Positions 36,727 to 46,124 of a stretch of DNA of 64,000 bases are shown here, piece by piece. Made by a program: the position numbers and the translations under genes. Below the pieces are notes generated by a model, which was given only the letters and a program-made list of their open reading frames with translations, searched no databases and had not been told where the DNA came from. Source of the DNA: Opitutales bacterium (lineage in GTDB: Bacteria > Verrucomicrobiota > Verrucomicrobiia > Opitutales > Seribacteraceae); contig JAOFTV010000002.1 in NCBI GenBank assembly GCA_028045305.1, positions 1-64,000 of the forward strand. The letters are read 5' to 3'. Every line of letters starts with the position of its first letter. The first letter of the stretch is position 1.

Positions 36727-37535
36727 ACCACCGTTCAACCGCACTCTGGCTACTTCTTACTTTTGTACTGCTGTACTCAAAAATATTTGGGGAATCTGGT
36801 GACCGGGCTTTTTACGATGCCGTGCGTGCGGAAGCCTCCGGAGATTTGCAACTAGCCAGATCAATCTATGAAGAATTGGCTAAAAATCAGCACTCGGCAA
36901 ATCTGCACGCAAACTTGGCAAATTTATATTTCAAGCTGGAAGACTATGGAAGGTCCATTCTCCACTTTCGAAAGTCCTTACTCCTTAATCCTGAAAATCG
37001 GGAATCTATTTCCAATTTGTCTTTTGCCATGGAAATGAGTGGCGTTAAAAAAGCTGAATCCCTAAAGACTAACCCCGCCTTTTCAGCTACTGCTCAGTTC
37101 ATTTGGGCCAGTTGCTTCACCATCTTGTTATGGGGAGGTTTTTTACTAATCGCCTTGCTTGTTCCAAGACGCTTAAACTCGACTACTCTGACAGGCTATA
37201 CACTTCTTTGGGCAGGCACATTAAGCTTTTTAGCATGGGGGTGGCAGGAATCGAGAGAACAGTTTAATTTTCTGCGAAGGGAGGTCATCAGTGTAGCAAT
37301 TAAATCTGATGGTAAAAACGCACCAGTTCCCCTGCGCCGTTTTGCCGGTAAAGGAAGTAATTACAATACCATGGTCAACCCAGGAACTAGTCTATTTTTG
37401 GATCTTGATCGCTCGGGTAACCCCCGAATGCACCAAGGACCAGATGGGGAAAAATGGTTTCTTGCTCGAAGTAAAGATGGAGCAAACAAAGGTTGGATTA
37501 CTGAGCTTGAATTTGGAAAGATTATAGAACTTTGA
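36723..37535 (+). CDS. BatE-like protein: TPR, two TM helices, SH3-like end
   Basis: 270 aa. Signal sequence (about 5-22), TPR pair (about 25-100, LARSIYEELAKNQ, LHANLANLYFKLEDYGRSILHFRKSLLLNP), TM near 118-142 and 150-165, and a C-terminal SH3b-like region (about 195-265) ending in KGWITELEFG. This matches BatE proteins, which combine TPR and SH3 domains. It overlaps batD by four bases and ends the operon, converging on dnaX. Confidence 0.8.
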   Translation: MNHRSTALWLLLTFVLLYSKIFGESGDRAFYDAVRAEASGDLQLARSIYEELAKNQHSANLHANLANLYFKLEDYGRSILHFRKSLLLNPENRESISNLSFAMEMSGVKKAESLKTNPAFSATAQFIWASCFTILLWGGFLLIALLVPRRLNSTTLTGYTLLWAGTLSFLAWGWQESREQFNFLRREVISVAIKSDGKNAPVPLRRFAGKGSNYNTMVNPGTSLFLDLDRSGNPRMHQGPDGEKWFLARSKDGANKGWITELEFGKIIEL

Positions 37536-37573
37536 CCATCATAGATGTACTAATATTTCGGAACCCCTTAGAA

Positions 37574-39061
37574 TCAGATTAAAATTTCAGGATCTATCTT
37601 TTCAAGGGCAACATATTGAGCTTTAAATTTTCCCTCCACTACTTCTCGAATTACTGGTGGTAATTGATCTACACGTTCTTGAACTTTTTCTGGGTCCACC
37701 GTTCGCAATTCCTCGAGAGACGTTAAAAGCTTTTTACTTTCAGAAACATCAGGAAGGTTACCTGCTTTTTCCTCTTGCTTAGAGTTTATCGGACTAACAA
37801 TCTCAGCACTCGTAGGAGTTGTAGGGTTTTCATCGGCAACTATGACTTCCTCGGATCCTGCTTCCTTACAGGGCACTAAATCCTCAAGGGCATTTGAAAT
37901 AGGATCTGCCTTCTGCCTGGGTAAAGAATTTCCCTCAGACGGAATTATACTTTTTTTTTTAGCTCCCTCAGGAATTACCTGAGAAATTTTCCTTATCACC
38001 TGATCAATCGAACGAGTTCTTCCAGCTTCCACTGCCCGAAACAAGGTAACTTCAAAGTTTGCTTTTTCAGAAAGTCCTAAACGAACAAGAGATTCTCCCT
38101 CACGCAAAGCGTCAAGCATTCGGGTAAGTTGCTCAGCAGAAACTTCCGGACTGGACCCACGAAGAGATTCAATCAATGCCTCCCGGTGGCGTTCTGACAA
38201 ATCAAGCAACGCCCGATAAAAGTCTATGCCCTCTTCAGCAAATGCATCCGTTACCTGTAGAATCGTATCATAATCCGCAGCAATCATGGACTTGAACAGT
38301 TTATTAATTCGGTCTGGTGCAGCCAAGCCATAGACCTCCAAAACATCCTGTTGCACAATTTTCCTACCACAAAAAGAAATCATCTGGTCAAGTATGCTTT
38401 GAGCATCCCGCATCCCACCCATAGCCATGCGGGCAATTGCTTCCACGGCTTGTTCATCGGCATCAATTTCCTCCGCTTTGCAAATCTCTAAAAGTTTATG
38501 GATGATTAAATCTGCAGGAATGGATCGGAATTCAAACCGTTGACAACGAGATACAATTGTGGGCAATACCTTTTGCGATTCAGTAGTTGCAAATACAAAT
38601 TTCACATGTGGGGGTGGTTCTTCCAATGTTTTTAACAATGCGTTAAAAGCCTGCTGACTAAGCATATGTACCTCATCGATCACATAAATCTTAAAACGGC
38701 ATTGGGAGGGTGCATATTGACACTCGTCCCTAAGATCACGAACCTGCTCGACGGAATTGTTGGATGCCCCGTCAATTTCAATTACATCCAAGCATCTACC
38801 CTCCATAATTGCCTGTCCGATTTCGGAACTCTCTGGAACTTCTAAAGTTGGACCATCTTCCCAGTTCAAGGATTTTGCAAATAAACGAGCAGATGTCGTT
38901 TTTCCTGTGCCCCGTGGACCTACAAATAGATAGGCATGAGCAATTCTGCCCAGTTCAATAGCATTTCCCAGCGTGCGCACCACATGATCTTGCCCCACTA
39001 GTTCAGAAAACTGCTTGGGTCGCCAGCGACGGGCAATTACTTGGTATGCTGCTTCAGCCAT
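37574..39061 (-). CDS. dnaX: DNA polymerase III tau/gamma subunit
   Basis: Clamp-loader ATPase. [24 protein letters not shown], Walker [14 protein letters not shown], Walker [13 protein letters not shown] motif [11 protein letters not shown]. The ORF track runs to 39106; ATG 39061 matches the family N-terminus. The zinc module normally with four Cys between Walker A and VIEIDGAS is reduced to one Cys ([11 protein letters not shown]). The C-terminal tau part is only about 125 residues. An A10 run at codons 368-371 offers a site for frameshifting (see regulatory entry). Length 495 aa. SRP RNA lies just upstream on the same strand, as in several bacteria. Confidence 0.95.
   Translation of the reverse strand: MAEAAYQVIARRWRPKQFSELVGQDHVVRTLGNAIELGRIAHAYLFVGPRGTGKTTSARLFAKSLNWEDGPTLEVPESSEIGQAIMEGRCLDVIEIDGASNNSVEQVRDLRDECQYAPSQCRFKIYVIDEVHMLSQQAFNALLKTLEEPPPHVKFVFATTESQKVLPTIVSRCQRFEFRSIPADLIIHKLLEICKAEEIDADEQAVEAIARMAMGGMRDAQSILDQMISFCGRKIVQQDVLEVYGLAAPDRINKLFKSMIAADYDTILQVTDAFAEEGIDFYRALLDLSERHREALIESLRGSSPEVSAEQLTRMLDALREGESLVRLGLSEKANFEVTLFRAVEAGRTRSIDQVIRKISQVIPEGAKKKSIIPSEGNSLPRQKADPISNALEDLVPCKEAGSEEVIVADENPTTPTSAEIVSPINSKQEEKAGNLPDVSESKKLLTSLEELRTVDPEKVQERVDQLPPVIREVVEGKFKAQYVALEKIDPEILI
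37951..37968 (-). promoter_or_regulatory. A10 slippery run in dnaX with SD-like AGGGAG upstream
   Basis: On the coding strand the sequence is AGGGAG-CT-A10-GT. Ten A's cover the codons for K368-K370. A -1 shift continues for a few codons (KYNSV) and stops at TGA; a +1 shift stops at TAA after one codon. Both give a gamma-like product of about 371-375 aa. dnaX A-rich slippage is known in E. coli (ribosomal) and Thermus (transcriptional). The SD-like element is only 2 bases from the run, shorter than in E. coli. Confidence 0.6.
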
Positions 39062-39155
39062 TAGAAAATGTATTTTGTGTTCGGTTATTGGAAAGCAGGC
39101 AAGCAAACTCCTTCAAAATCTCATCTTTTCGGAAAGAACACATGCGTCTAGGCAC

Positions 39156-39162
39156 AAAAAAA
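39156..39162 (-). terminator. T7 tract ending the SRP RNA
   Basis: Seven T's on the minus strand immediately follow the closing stem of the SRP RNA hairpin, so the RNA's own terminal helix plus U7 forms a rho-independent terminator. dnaX would then need its own promoter in the 95 bases that follow. Confidence 0.65.
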
Positions 39163-39258
39163 GGCCAGGCACCCCACAGCACACAACTATTGCGATTACC
39201 GCTGCTTCCTTCCGGACCTCACGGAGTTCATCCAATCGCCGTAGCATGGGACCCGACC
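39163..39258 (-). ncRNA. ffs: Signal recognition particle RNA (4.5S, small bacterial type)
   Basis: The minus strand contains GGTCCGGAAGGAAGCAGC, the conserved apical loop and SRP-binding motif of bacterial 4.5S RNA. The flanks pair as a long hairpin: 5' GGTCGGGTCCC with 3' GGGGTGCCTGGCC. About 96 nt, the small Alu-less form of Gram-negative bacteria. It ends directly in a T7 run (A7 at 39156-39162). It lies 100 bases upstream of dnaX on the same strand and overlaps no ORF. The ORF-track entries here are shadows. Confidence 0.95.
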
Positions 39259-39378
39259 TTAATCTTCCATTTTGCATAGCTGATCTGCCCGGGCAATCTC
39301 AATTTATAAGAATTTGTATCCAAGATATACATGTACTTTTATCTTTGCCTTTTGTGCTTCAATCTTTTGTAAGAATTC

Positions 39379-40470
39379 ATGGGAAATTCGTTTGGCAAAC
39401 TTTTTAATATTAGCTCTTGGGGAGAGAGTCACGGTGGCGGAATTGGCGTTACGATTGATGGTTGCCCTCCTCGCCTCCCACTCTGCGAGAGCGACATTCA
39501 AAAAGAACTCGATCGCAGGCGCCCCGGTCAAAGCAAAATTACAACCCCTAGAGATGAGTCTGACAAGGTAGAGATTCTTTCTGGCATCTTTGACGGCCTT
39601 ACTTTGGGTACACCCATCGCCATGCTCGTTCGCAACAAGGATGCCCGTCCTCAGGCATATGATGAGATGAAAGAAAAATTTCGCCCATCTCATGCAGACT
39701 TTACTTACCAGTCGAAATATGGCCATAGAAACCACGAGGGTGGAGGACGCTCCTCTGCAAGAGAGACCATTGCCCGCGTTGCCGCAGGTGCGGTTGCCAA
39801 GAAGATCCTATCTTTTAAAAAGGTGGAAGTTCGGGCTTATGTAGAACGTATTCACGACTTGTTAGTGCCTAATGGCCTCGATTTCCCATGTCTTGATGCT
39901 GTAGAGGCTTCTCCAACCCGTTGCCCTCACCCGAAAACAGCATCCGAAATGGAGGCTCGTATTTTAGAAGCAAAAAAAGCGGGAGACTCAGTTGGAGGAT
40001 CCATTCTTTGCCGGGTTCGTGGATTACCAGTCGGCTGGGGGGCTCCGGTATTTGACCGCTTAGAAGCAGACCTGGCTAAGTCCATGCTCGGATTACCCGC
40101 AACGAAAGGCTTTGAAGTGGGTAGCGGATTCGAGGGTACCTTTTTAAAAGGGTCGGAGCACAATGATCTTTTCGAATCTCGCGAAGGCAAGGTTCGAACA
40201 TCCAGCAACCGATCGGGAGGAGTACAGGGAGGTATAAGCAATGGGGAAGAATTGTATTTCCGCACTGCATTTAAACCAACCGCTACGGTATTACAAAAGC
40301 AACAAACCGTGAACCAGGAAGGACAAGAAACTGAACTTATGGGACGTGGTCGACATGATCCCTGCGTGCTTCCACGGGCAGTTCCTATTGTTGAAGCGAT
40401 GACTGCATTGGTTCTGCTTGATCATGCAATGCGTCACTATGCCCAGTGTGAAAGCTTCGATTTTTCTTAA
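39379..40470 (+). CDS. aroC: Chorismate synthase
   Basis: Makes chorismate from EPSP, the last shikimate step; needs reduced flavin. [20 protein letters not shown] is the first AroC signature, [23 protein letters not shown] the second, and [10 protein letters not shown] and the [15 protein letters not shown] block complete it. 363 aa is typical. The chorismate user encoded at the window's right end (probable isochorismate synthase) is one consumer. The gene has no close neighbour upstream on the same strand. Confidence 0.97.
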   Translation: MGNSFGKLFNISSWGESHGGGIGVTIDGCPPRLPLCESDIQKELDRRRPGQSKITTPRDESDKVEILSGIFDGLTLGTPIAMLVRNKDARPQAYDEMKEKFRPSHADFTYQSKYGHRNHEGGGRSSARETIARVAAGAVAKKILSFKKVEVRAYVERIHDLLVPNGLDFPCLDAVEASPTRCPHPKTASEMEARILEAKKAGDSVGGSILCRVRGLPVGWGAPVFDRLEADLAKSMLGLPATKGFEVGSGFEGTFLKGSEHNDLFESREGKVRTSSNRSGGVQGGISNGEELYFRTAFKPTATVLQKQQTVNQEGQETELMGRGRHDPCVLPRAVPIVEAMTALVLLDHAMRHYAQCESFDFS

Positions 40471-40478
40471 CCTAGTTT

Positions 40479-41165
40479 ATGACCTGTTCTCTATATCTGG
40501 TGATTGAAACACCCCGGGCAGGTGCATTCGATCTCTTACAATCAGCAACTTCAGACGACGATGCTCCTCCAGCGTTTTATTTTCATGCCTCTAAACTTAA
40601 TAATCCTGAAAAAAGTGGCACGTGGAAGTTTGATTCGGAAATTGTCCGAATGCATTTTGAAGATGCAAAGCATCAAGAAACTCATGAAAAAATCATTTTT
40701 TTATCAAACAATCTAGGGATAGCAGATCAAATTGAAGGATGTTTAGAAACAATCCGCCAGAATGATTCACTTGTAATGGCTAGAGTCCTTACCTTTATAG
40801 ATTCCGAAATTCTTCATCATACGCCTCCAGATTTCCAAGATTGGATAGACGCAGTTGCACACTTTACAGATTCTATGCTTTTTGTTCATCGATCTAACAA
40901 TAATGCATCCGCAATTCAGCAACTTATCGACCGGTATACCAATATGCGCTACCCAATGGAAACATTCATTCTCGGAAAAAAGAATAATCCATGGACTCGC
41001 ATACTTGATCCTACTCCGCGTCGATTATCCCATGTATTTGACCCCGTTGAACTTTTAGAGGATGAAGACCTCCCTGAACATGACCGCTACCTTTCACGCT
41101 TAGCTTCGGGGGAATATAAACAAAAAGTTCCCCTTCCCTTTCTTAATGATCATATTTCCTTTTAA
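40479..41165 (+). CDS. Conserved-looking hypothetical protein, possible degenerate CobW/G3E relative
   Basis: 228 aa, cytosolic, no signal or TM. I do not recognise it firmly. The stretch ARVLTFIDSEILHH, then DAVAHFTDSMLFVHRSNN is reminiscent of the middle of G3E GTPases (CobW/UreG), where a VVD segment precedes ADVVLLNK. The P-loop, NKxD and metal CxCC motifs are absent, so it would lack GTPase function. A late acidic DPVELLEDEDLPEHDRYL region is striking. It lies eight bases after aroC and is probably co-transcribed. The CobW link is a guess; otherwise function unknown. Confidence 0.6.
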   Translation: MTCSLYLVIETPRAGAFDLLQSATSDDDAPPAFYFHASKLNNPEKSGTWKFDSEIVRMHFEDAKHQETHEKIIFLSNNLGIADQIEGCLETIRQNDSLVMARVLTFIDSEILHHTPPDFQDWIDAVAHFTDSMLFVHRSNNNASAIQQLIDRYTNMRYPMETFILGKKNNPWTRILDPTPRRLSHVFDPVELLEDEDLPEHDRYLSRLASGEYKQKVPLPFLNDHISF

Positions 41166-41179
41166 ATTTGTGAAATTGA

Positions 41180-41209
41180 TTGTCCTCAACCGTTCACTTC
41201 AGTTATAAT
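41180..41209 (+). promoter_or_regulatory. Promoter of tRNA-Leu
   Basis: TTGTCC (41180) and a perfect TATAAT (41204) are separated by 18 bases and lie 22 bases before the mature tRNA 5' end. Spacing and -10 match a sigma70-type promoter. Confidence 0.65.
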
Positions 41210-41231
41210 CAATCTTCCTTTTTAATTAATT

Positions 41232-41318
41232 GCCGGGGTGGCGGAATTGGTAGACGCGCTAGATTCAGGTTCTAGTGTCTGAAAAGACGTGCGAGTTCAA
41301 ATCTCGCCCTCGGCACCA
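41232..41318 (+). tRNA. tRNA-Leu (CAG anticodon)
   Basis: 87 nt including encoded CCA. Acceptor GCCGGGG pairs with CCTCGGC. The D-arm is GCGGAATTGGTAGACGCG. The anticodon stem CTAGA/TCTAG encloses loop TTCAGGT, giving CAG. A class II variable arm (about 15 nt, GTGTCTGAAAAGACGT) and a T-arm with GTTCAAATC follow. The long variable arm and CAG identify Leu. Confidence 0.96.
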
Positions 41319-41423
41319 ATTCTTCACTAATCAAATAATTTCCAACACAAAAGGCTTGATTCACAAGATTTGTTCAGTTTTATTATTTTTATTTTTTAAC
41401 CCGAACCACCCTCCACCTCTAAA

Positions 41424-44400
41424 ATGAAAAATCTTCATTTACTACTAGCACTTATTTGTGCGAGCATTATTATTATACCAATCAATTCTTCATTCGCACA
41501 GGATGGAGATAAAGAAGGCGACGCCACAGATGGTGGTGCTTCCGGCACTTCTACAGGTGGTGAAGGTGGAGGTGACGCCGCACCAGCGGCTGCGGCTCCC
41601 GCCGCTGGTGGTGAAGGTGGTGGTGATTCCGCTCCTGCAGCATCAGCTCCTGCACCAGCTGCTGCTGCTCCCGCCGCTGGAGGCGACACAGCACCCGCTC
41701 CTGCAGCTCCGGCACCGGCCGCTGCGGCTCCAGCTCCCGCCCCTCAAATTGCCGCCCCGGCTCCAGCACCCGCTGCCGCCCCATCTTTTGATATGGGTGC
41801 CGCAATGACCTCGACTGCTGCGGCTCCCCCACCTGCTGCTGTTGCCACTGAAAGTAATTCCGTAGCAAACGCAGTAAAGGTATCCGCGGCAAGTGGAGGG
41901 TCACTCAGCCTCTCAGATGCTGTCAAGATCGGTGCATCTGCCATTAAAAAAATAGCCAATGATAAAACTGGTGGTGCAGCTTCTTTTGCCAACCTTGCAC
42001 GAAACATTGATGCCAAAACCAAGGTAATCAAGGCATTTGGTGGTATTGATGATCTCAGTAAAATTGATGACATCATTCAGCAAACTGAGTCTTTTGATGC
42101 AGACCAACTTGAATCTTTTCAGACTTTATCCCTTGACGAAGCAATATCCCTCAAATCCAAGTCTTCCTCAGATGGAGGCGGATCTTTTGATATTGCTGAC
42201 ATTGGCAAAATTGCAACCAAAGCCAAAGAAGCTAAAGTTCTCAAAGATAATGGCGTCACTCTTTCCACTGAGAATCTTAGTGATCTAAATAATAAGTACG
42301 ATGCTACCTTCATCGAAACTGCCAAAGACTTCACACTTGATAATTTGGGGTTAGTTTTTGATACCCAAGGAGCCGATGCTTTTAGCTTGGCTAATAAGGA
42401 AACCTTCAAGGAGCAGGCAGAAAGTATCAAAACCATCCTTGACGCCGGAGGTTCTGCGGCAGAGATTAAGAGTGAATTAAGCAATGTAATTCTTAAAGAT
42501 GCCAAGGGTTTACCACTGGTTATTCAAAGTGGCGATAGATATGTTTGGTCCTCCGATGTGACCAAGGGTCGAATATTTCATGGAGTATTCAGTGACTTCG
42601 AAGATGGTGAGGGAGAACTTGGAATCTTCAAGATTGCGTTAGACACAACAGGAAAAGCCAAAGGACTTGATATCATGGGTGGTGATTATGGCGATAATTG
42701 GGAGGAAACCTTTGTCCTCCAATCCGATCAATCCATTTTGAAGGGAACTGAATACGATGAGAACGGAAATCCCGAGGAAGTATTCTTCATAAGGGTGCTT
42801 AAAGGTACAGATGGCAAGCTAGTGCTTGGAACAGTAAGTTTCGAAGCAGATGAAGACTTGGACGATTATGAAATTGCTAGAGGTGAGTTACCATTTTCAA
42901 AATTAGATACAGCCGAAGGAAAAGCCAGGATTGCATTACTTGGTGCGGCTACAACTGAAGCTGATTTGATTAAAAGCAACATGAACGATTCCGTCGTTTT
43001 GTTTGGGACTGAAGCAGACGCCTTGAAAAGATATAACACTCTTTTCGATGCGAACGCCAAGGTAGAGCTTAAAGATGAAAATGGTAAAGCAATCATTGTT
43101 AGCATGGGAACTGAAAATGATACTGAGTATTATTGGGCTCGTGAGCTCGACGGTGTAAAAATGCGTACTGCAGTTGGTTCTAAAAATGATTCACCTGATC
43201 AAGAAGTTATTAATGCAACCGCAACTGGATGGACAAGTGGTTCTGATTCTGGCACCTACTCCAACAAAGGGAAAGTTATCGTCACAACTGAAGTTATTGG
43301 AGGGGTTACAGAAACTTCTTACCACCGTATCATTAAGGATTCAAACGGTTTTAGAATGATCAATATAACAAGGACCGACGGTAAAAACCCTTGGGATGCG
43401 GATGAAGCACTTTGGGATAAATTCCTTTGGTGGGATGATTCCTACTGGGCAAATACAGTTGTTCCTGGGGTTGATGGATCAGGTAATTGGCAAAACGGGG
43501 GTGAAATTGAATACATTGCCGGTACCGCATCCGAAGCCACTGCCCTCTTCAACATTCTAGTTGGACTTTGGCACAACGACGATCCAAACCGCAAGGACAC
43601 TGACGGTGACGGAATCCCTGACTACAAGGACATTGACCAAAACGCTGGTGCTAAAGACTCGGATGGGGATGGTATCATTGATCAATACGATAATGACAAG
43701 GCACACAAAGTGACCTTAGACCAAGTCCTGAAGGATTTGTTCCCTGCTGATGATGGTGCCGCATTCCTAGCGAAAATTGAAGGAATGAATAAGGGAACCG
43801 AGGCAAGTCATAATGCAGTTGCTGCCACCGTGGAACTCATTGTTAAGATTCTCAAAAACAGAAACCTTAACGGCACAATCGATGTCGGGAATTCTGACTG
43901 GGTAAGCATGGCAGATTTGGATAACTTAGTTGTTCCTGATCAATTTAAAAACTTAATATCCCAAGCTAATCTGATTGGTACGAGTTCAAACAAGGAGGCT
44001 ATTACAAACTTCCTGAATCAATTCACGGATAATAGTGATTTTAATTTTAAACAAGATAAGACTCTTCAAAACTGGGCACCCCTGCTGGAAGACTTGCTTA
44101 CCTCAAACGATGAAACTGGTGAGGACAGTTCCAACCGGGCCCGACTGAGCAACAACTTTATTTCGCGCTCTGATGACCTCTCCAAGCACAAACCAGGAAA
44201 TGCGGACAATTCTCGTGGCCTTACTTGGAACCTTGACGAACCCGACCAAGGCAAAAAGATCGATCTTAAAGTACTCTCAGGCAGCGAGGTAACCATCGCA
44301 ACAGGTGTTAAATTTAATGCTCAAGCTACCGACCGTACAGATGTAACCATCATTGCTGCCGCAAAAGATGTAACGATTGGGTCTTCTAACTCTGCATCGG

Positions 44401-45071
44401 ATCAAGTAGTGACAATTGACACTCCGGATTGGGAACCTGGCAGACCCCAAGGCGATGAAGATGTCTATGTGATTGCTGCTGCAGATGATTTGCAGTTCCG
44501 CTCGAAAGCAAGTGGGTCTTCTGCCGATTACAATAATCCCCAAAGGTTAGAATTAGAAATTGACCACTCCTCCCTCGCTCTTGCATCCACCGACACCATG
44601 TACATGGTAAATGTGGATGTTAGCACTGGTGGTGGATTGGCAATCTCCACCTTGGACGATCTCAATATCTACAGCCAAGATGGTACAGACAGCGAATTTG
44701 ACATCGGAACCAATGGAAATGATTTCGAAAGCTTGTACTTATACGCTCAGAACGAGATTAATATCCGTAATCTTTTGGTTAAAGGACATGTTGACGATGT
44801 CTACATGGAAGCTAAAACCATAAATCTTTATGATGTTACCTTCCCTAAATCTGCTGCTGTTCTTTTACGCTCCGAACTCGGAAAAATGACTTTTGAATCA
44901 ACTCCATTACCTGGATATGTGAATTTTAATAATGTAGTTCACAAGGGTATTCGTGGTTCTAAAATCCTCTCAACTGATTTCAGTTCAAATGCGTCCGGTA
45001 CAAACCATAAAACCGGCAATGGTGGTTCTGGTCGTCCTCACATAGAGGTACAAAACTTCCGCAGTAATTAA
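41424..45071 (+). CDS. Large exported protein: Ala/Pro-rich, thrombospondin-type Ca repeats, beta-rich C-terminus
   Basis: 1215 aa. Sec signal peptide (cleavage likely after SSFA), then a low-complexity Ala/Pro/Gly region (about 30-145) of AAPA and GGEGGGD units. A helical region follows (about 150-365), then a repeated WSSD / YYWARE-like region (about 380-690). DTDGDGIPDYKDIDQN and DSDGDGIIDQYDND (about 730-760) are thrombospondin type 3-like Ca-binding repeats. The last 300 residues have regular VTIIAAAKDVTIGSS, VYVIAAADDLQF and LYLYAQNEINIRN strands typical of a beta-helix. I recognise no named family for the whole. It leads a block with an outer-membrane barrel, a FecR-like and a Sel1/MORN protein, so a surface or secreted structural role is likely. 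Confidence 0.8.
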   Translation: MKNLHLLLALICASIIIIPINSSFAQDGDKEGDATDGGASGTSTGGEGGGDAAPAAAAPAAGGEGGGDSAPAASAPAPAAAAPAAGGDTAPAPAAPAPAAAAPAPAPQIAAPAPAPAAAPSFDMGAAMTSTAAAPPPAAVATESNSVANAVKVSAASGGSLSLSDAVKIGASAIKKIANDKTGGAASFANLARNIDAKTKVIKAFGGIDDLSKIDDIIQQTESFDADQLESFQTLSLDEAISLKSKSSSDGGGSFDIADIGKIATKAKEAKVLKDNGVTLSTENLSDLNNKYDATFIETAKDFTLDNLGLVFDTQGADAFSLANKETFKEQAESIKTILDAGGSAAEIKSELSNVILKDAKGLPLVIQSGDRYVWSSDVTKGRIFHGVFSDFEDGEGELGIFKIALDTTGKAKGLDIMGGDYGDNWEETFVLQSDQSILKGTEYDENGNPEEVFFIRVLKGTDGKLVLGTVSFEADEDLDDYEIARGELPFSKLDTAEGKARIALLGAATTEADLIKSNMNDSVVLFGTEADALKRYNTLFDANAKVELKDENGKAIIVSMGTENDTEYYWARELDGVKMRTAVGSKNDSPDQEVINATATGWTSGSDSGTYSNKGKVIVTTEVIGGVTETSYHRIIKDSNGFRMINITRTDGKNPWDADEALWDKFLWWDDSYWANTVVPGVDGSGNWQNGGEIEYIAGTASEATALFNILVGLWHNDDPNRKDTDGDGIPDYKDIDQNAGAKDSDGDGIIDQYDNDKAHKVTLDQVLKDLFPADDGAAFLAKIEGMNKGTEASHNAVAATVELIVKILKNRNLNGTIDVGNSDWVSMADLDNLVVPDQFKNLISQANLIGTSSNKEAITNFLNQFTDNSDFNFKQDKTLQNWAPLLEDLLTSNDETGEDSSNRARLSNNFISRSDDLSKHKPGNADNSRGLTWNLDEPDQGKKIDLKVLSGSEVTIATGVKFNAQATDRTDVTIIAAAKDVTIGSSNSASDQVVTIDTPDWEPGRPQGDEDVYVIAAADDLQFRSKASGSSADYNNPQRLELEIDHSSLALASTDTMYMVNVDVSTGGGLAISTLDDLNIYSQDGTDSEFDIGTNGNDFESLYLYAQNEINIRNLLVKGHVDDVYMEAKTINLYDVTFPKSAAVLLRSELGKMTFESTPLPGYVNFNNVVHKGIRGSKILSTDFSSNASGTNHKTGNGGSGRPHIEVQNFRSN

Positions 45072-45102
45072 TCATAATTTTAAAGTCTAGAAACTATTTA
45101 AA

Positions 45103-46065
45103 ATGAAGAAGATCCTAACCTTCACAAGTTTGCTCGCTTCTGCAGCACTCTTATCCGCACAAAACAAGATCGATCAAACCACGATTGATCGTACCACTAC
45201 TACTCCACCACAAAGCCTTAGCAGTGGTACTGGACCTAATGCAGGAGTGTCTGCAAGTGATTCGGGGGCTCAGCGCCCTGTATTCCTGAATACTAATTTG
45301 CTCACCGCCTTTGCTGGATTTGACGGTACCATAACCTACCGTTCTAACCCTCTCACCCTTCCTGGAGACATGAAACAGGCGAAAACCGGGATTTGGCAAA
45401 ATAGTTTTTCTGGCGGGGCCAGTTTATCCCCTATCGATACTGATGTTGCTGTGGTTACTCCCTTCCTTGGTGGAGGCTGGACAATGTCCGATTATTTAAA
45501 TGATAATCTTTCCACACTCAATGACTATGCTTCCAGTGCCTATGCCTTGCTCATGATTCAACATGAATCGGGTTGGGGCTTTCGTGGTGGAGTAAGTTAT
45601 GCCAATGTTCGTAATAATGATACCGATAGTGAGGACTATTCTGAATTCTATCCAAACATTGGTGCAATGACTACCTACTCGCTCAATGCTGACACCCTCT
45701 CCATCATTGACTTCTCTTGGGGCTATCACTTATCTAAGTCAGATTCCCTGCTCGGTGGAAACACTCAGTCTCTCAACAACTGGGATGCTGCATTCTCCTA
45801 CAGTTTAAGACACACCTATGGCGATTTTGTCATTACACCTAACTACCGCTTAGGCTACAAAAGATTCACCGAAGCAGGGACCATCAATGATGGTAGAAAA
45901 GATGTAATGCACACCCTGTCTATTCGTGCAGACTATCCAATTGCTGATAACCTTAAACTCTCAGCAAACACTTCCTACAGCCGCCGGAATTCAAGCGGTG
46001 GAGCAGGTACTGATTATAAGAACTTTGATGCTGGGGCAACAATTAGCCTCAATGTCAATTTCTAG
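45103..46065 (+). CDS. Outer-membrane beta-barrel protein
   Basis: 320 aa. Sec signal peptide (cleavage after LLSAQ or LLSA), a short Thr/Pro-rich spacer (about 20-60), then amphipathic strands such as SGGASLSPIDTDVAVVTPFLGGGW and FSWGYHLSKSDSLL. The chain ends in ISLNVNF; a C-terminal aromatic Phe preceded by alternating hydrophobics is the BAM recognition signature. It is of the size of 10-14-strand barrels. It sits 31 bases after the 1215-aa gene and could anchor or export its product. A strong hairpin follows. Family not identified. Confidence 0.78.
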   Translation: MKKILTFTSLLASAALLSAQNKIDQTTIDRTTTTPPQSLSSGTGPNAGVSASDSGAQRPVFLNTNLLTAFAGFDGTITYRSNPLTLPGDMKQAKTGIWQNSFSGGASLSPIDTDVAVVTPFLGGGWTMSDYLNDNLSTLNDYASSAYALLMIQHESGWGFRGGVSYANVRNNDTDSEDYSEFYPNIGAMTTYSLNADTLSIIDFSWGYHLSKSDSLLGGNTQSLNNWDAAFSYSLRHTYGDFVITPNYRLGYKRFTEAGTINDGRKDVMHTLSIRADYPIADNLKLSANTSYSRRNSSGGAGTDYKNFDAGATISLNVNF

Positions 46066-46085
46066 GCTTTTCCTGTCTTCAAATC

Positions 46086-46112
46086 GCCCTTGTATTCTAC
46101 AAGGGCAACTAA
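46086..46112 (+). terminator. Perfect 9-bp hairpin after the beta-barrel gene
   Basis: GCCCTTGTA (46086) pairs perfectly with TACAAGGGC (46098-46106) around a TTC loop, 20 bases after the barrel stop. The following AACTAAGGATTTTC has only a weak T tract, so this may terminate inefficiently or protect the 3' end of the mRNA, leaving some read-through to the FecR-like gene. Confidence 0.6.
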
Positions 46113-46124
46113 GGATTTTCTAGC

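Noticed and set aside
28849-37535. MoxR-Bat cluster as a phage-defence locus
   Set aside because: Gene order and families match the known Bat/aerotolerance operon; there are no nucleases or other defence effectors.
41435-41904. Overlapping ORFs in the Ala/Pro-rich tract of the 1215-aa protein
   Set aside because: Low-complexity DNA opens all frames. Gene order and signal peptide support only the plus frame.
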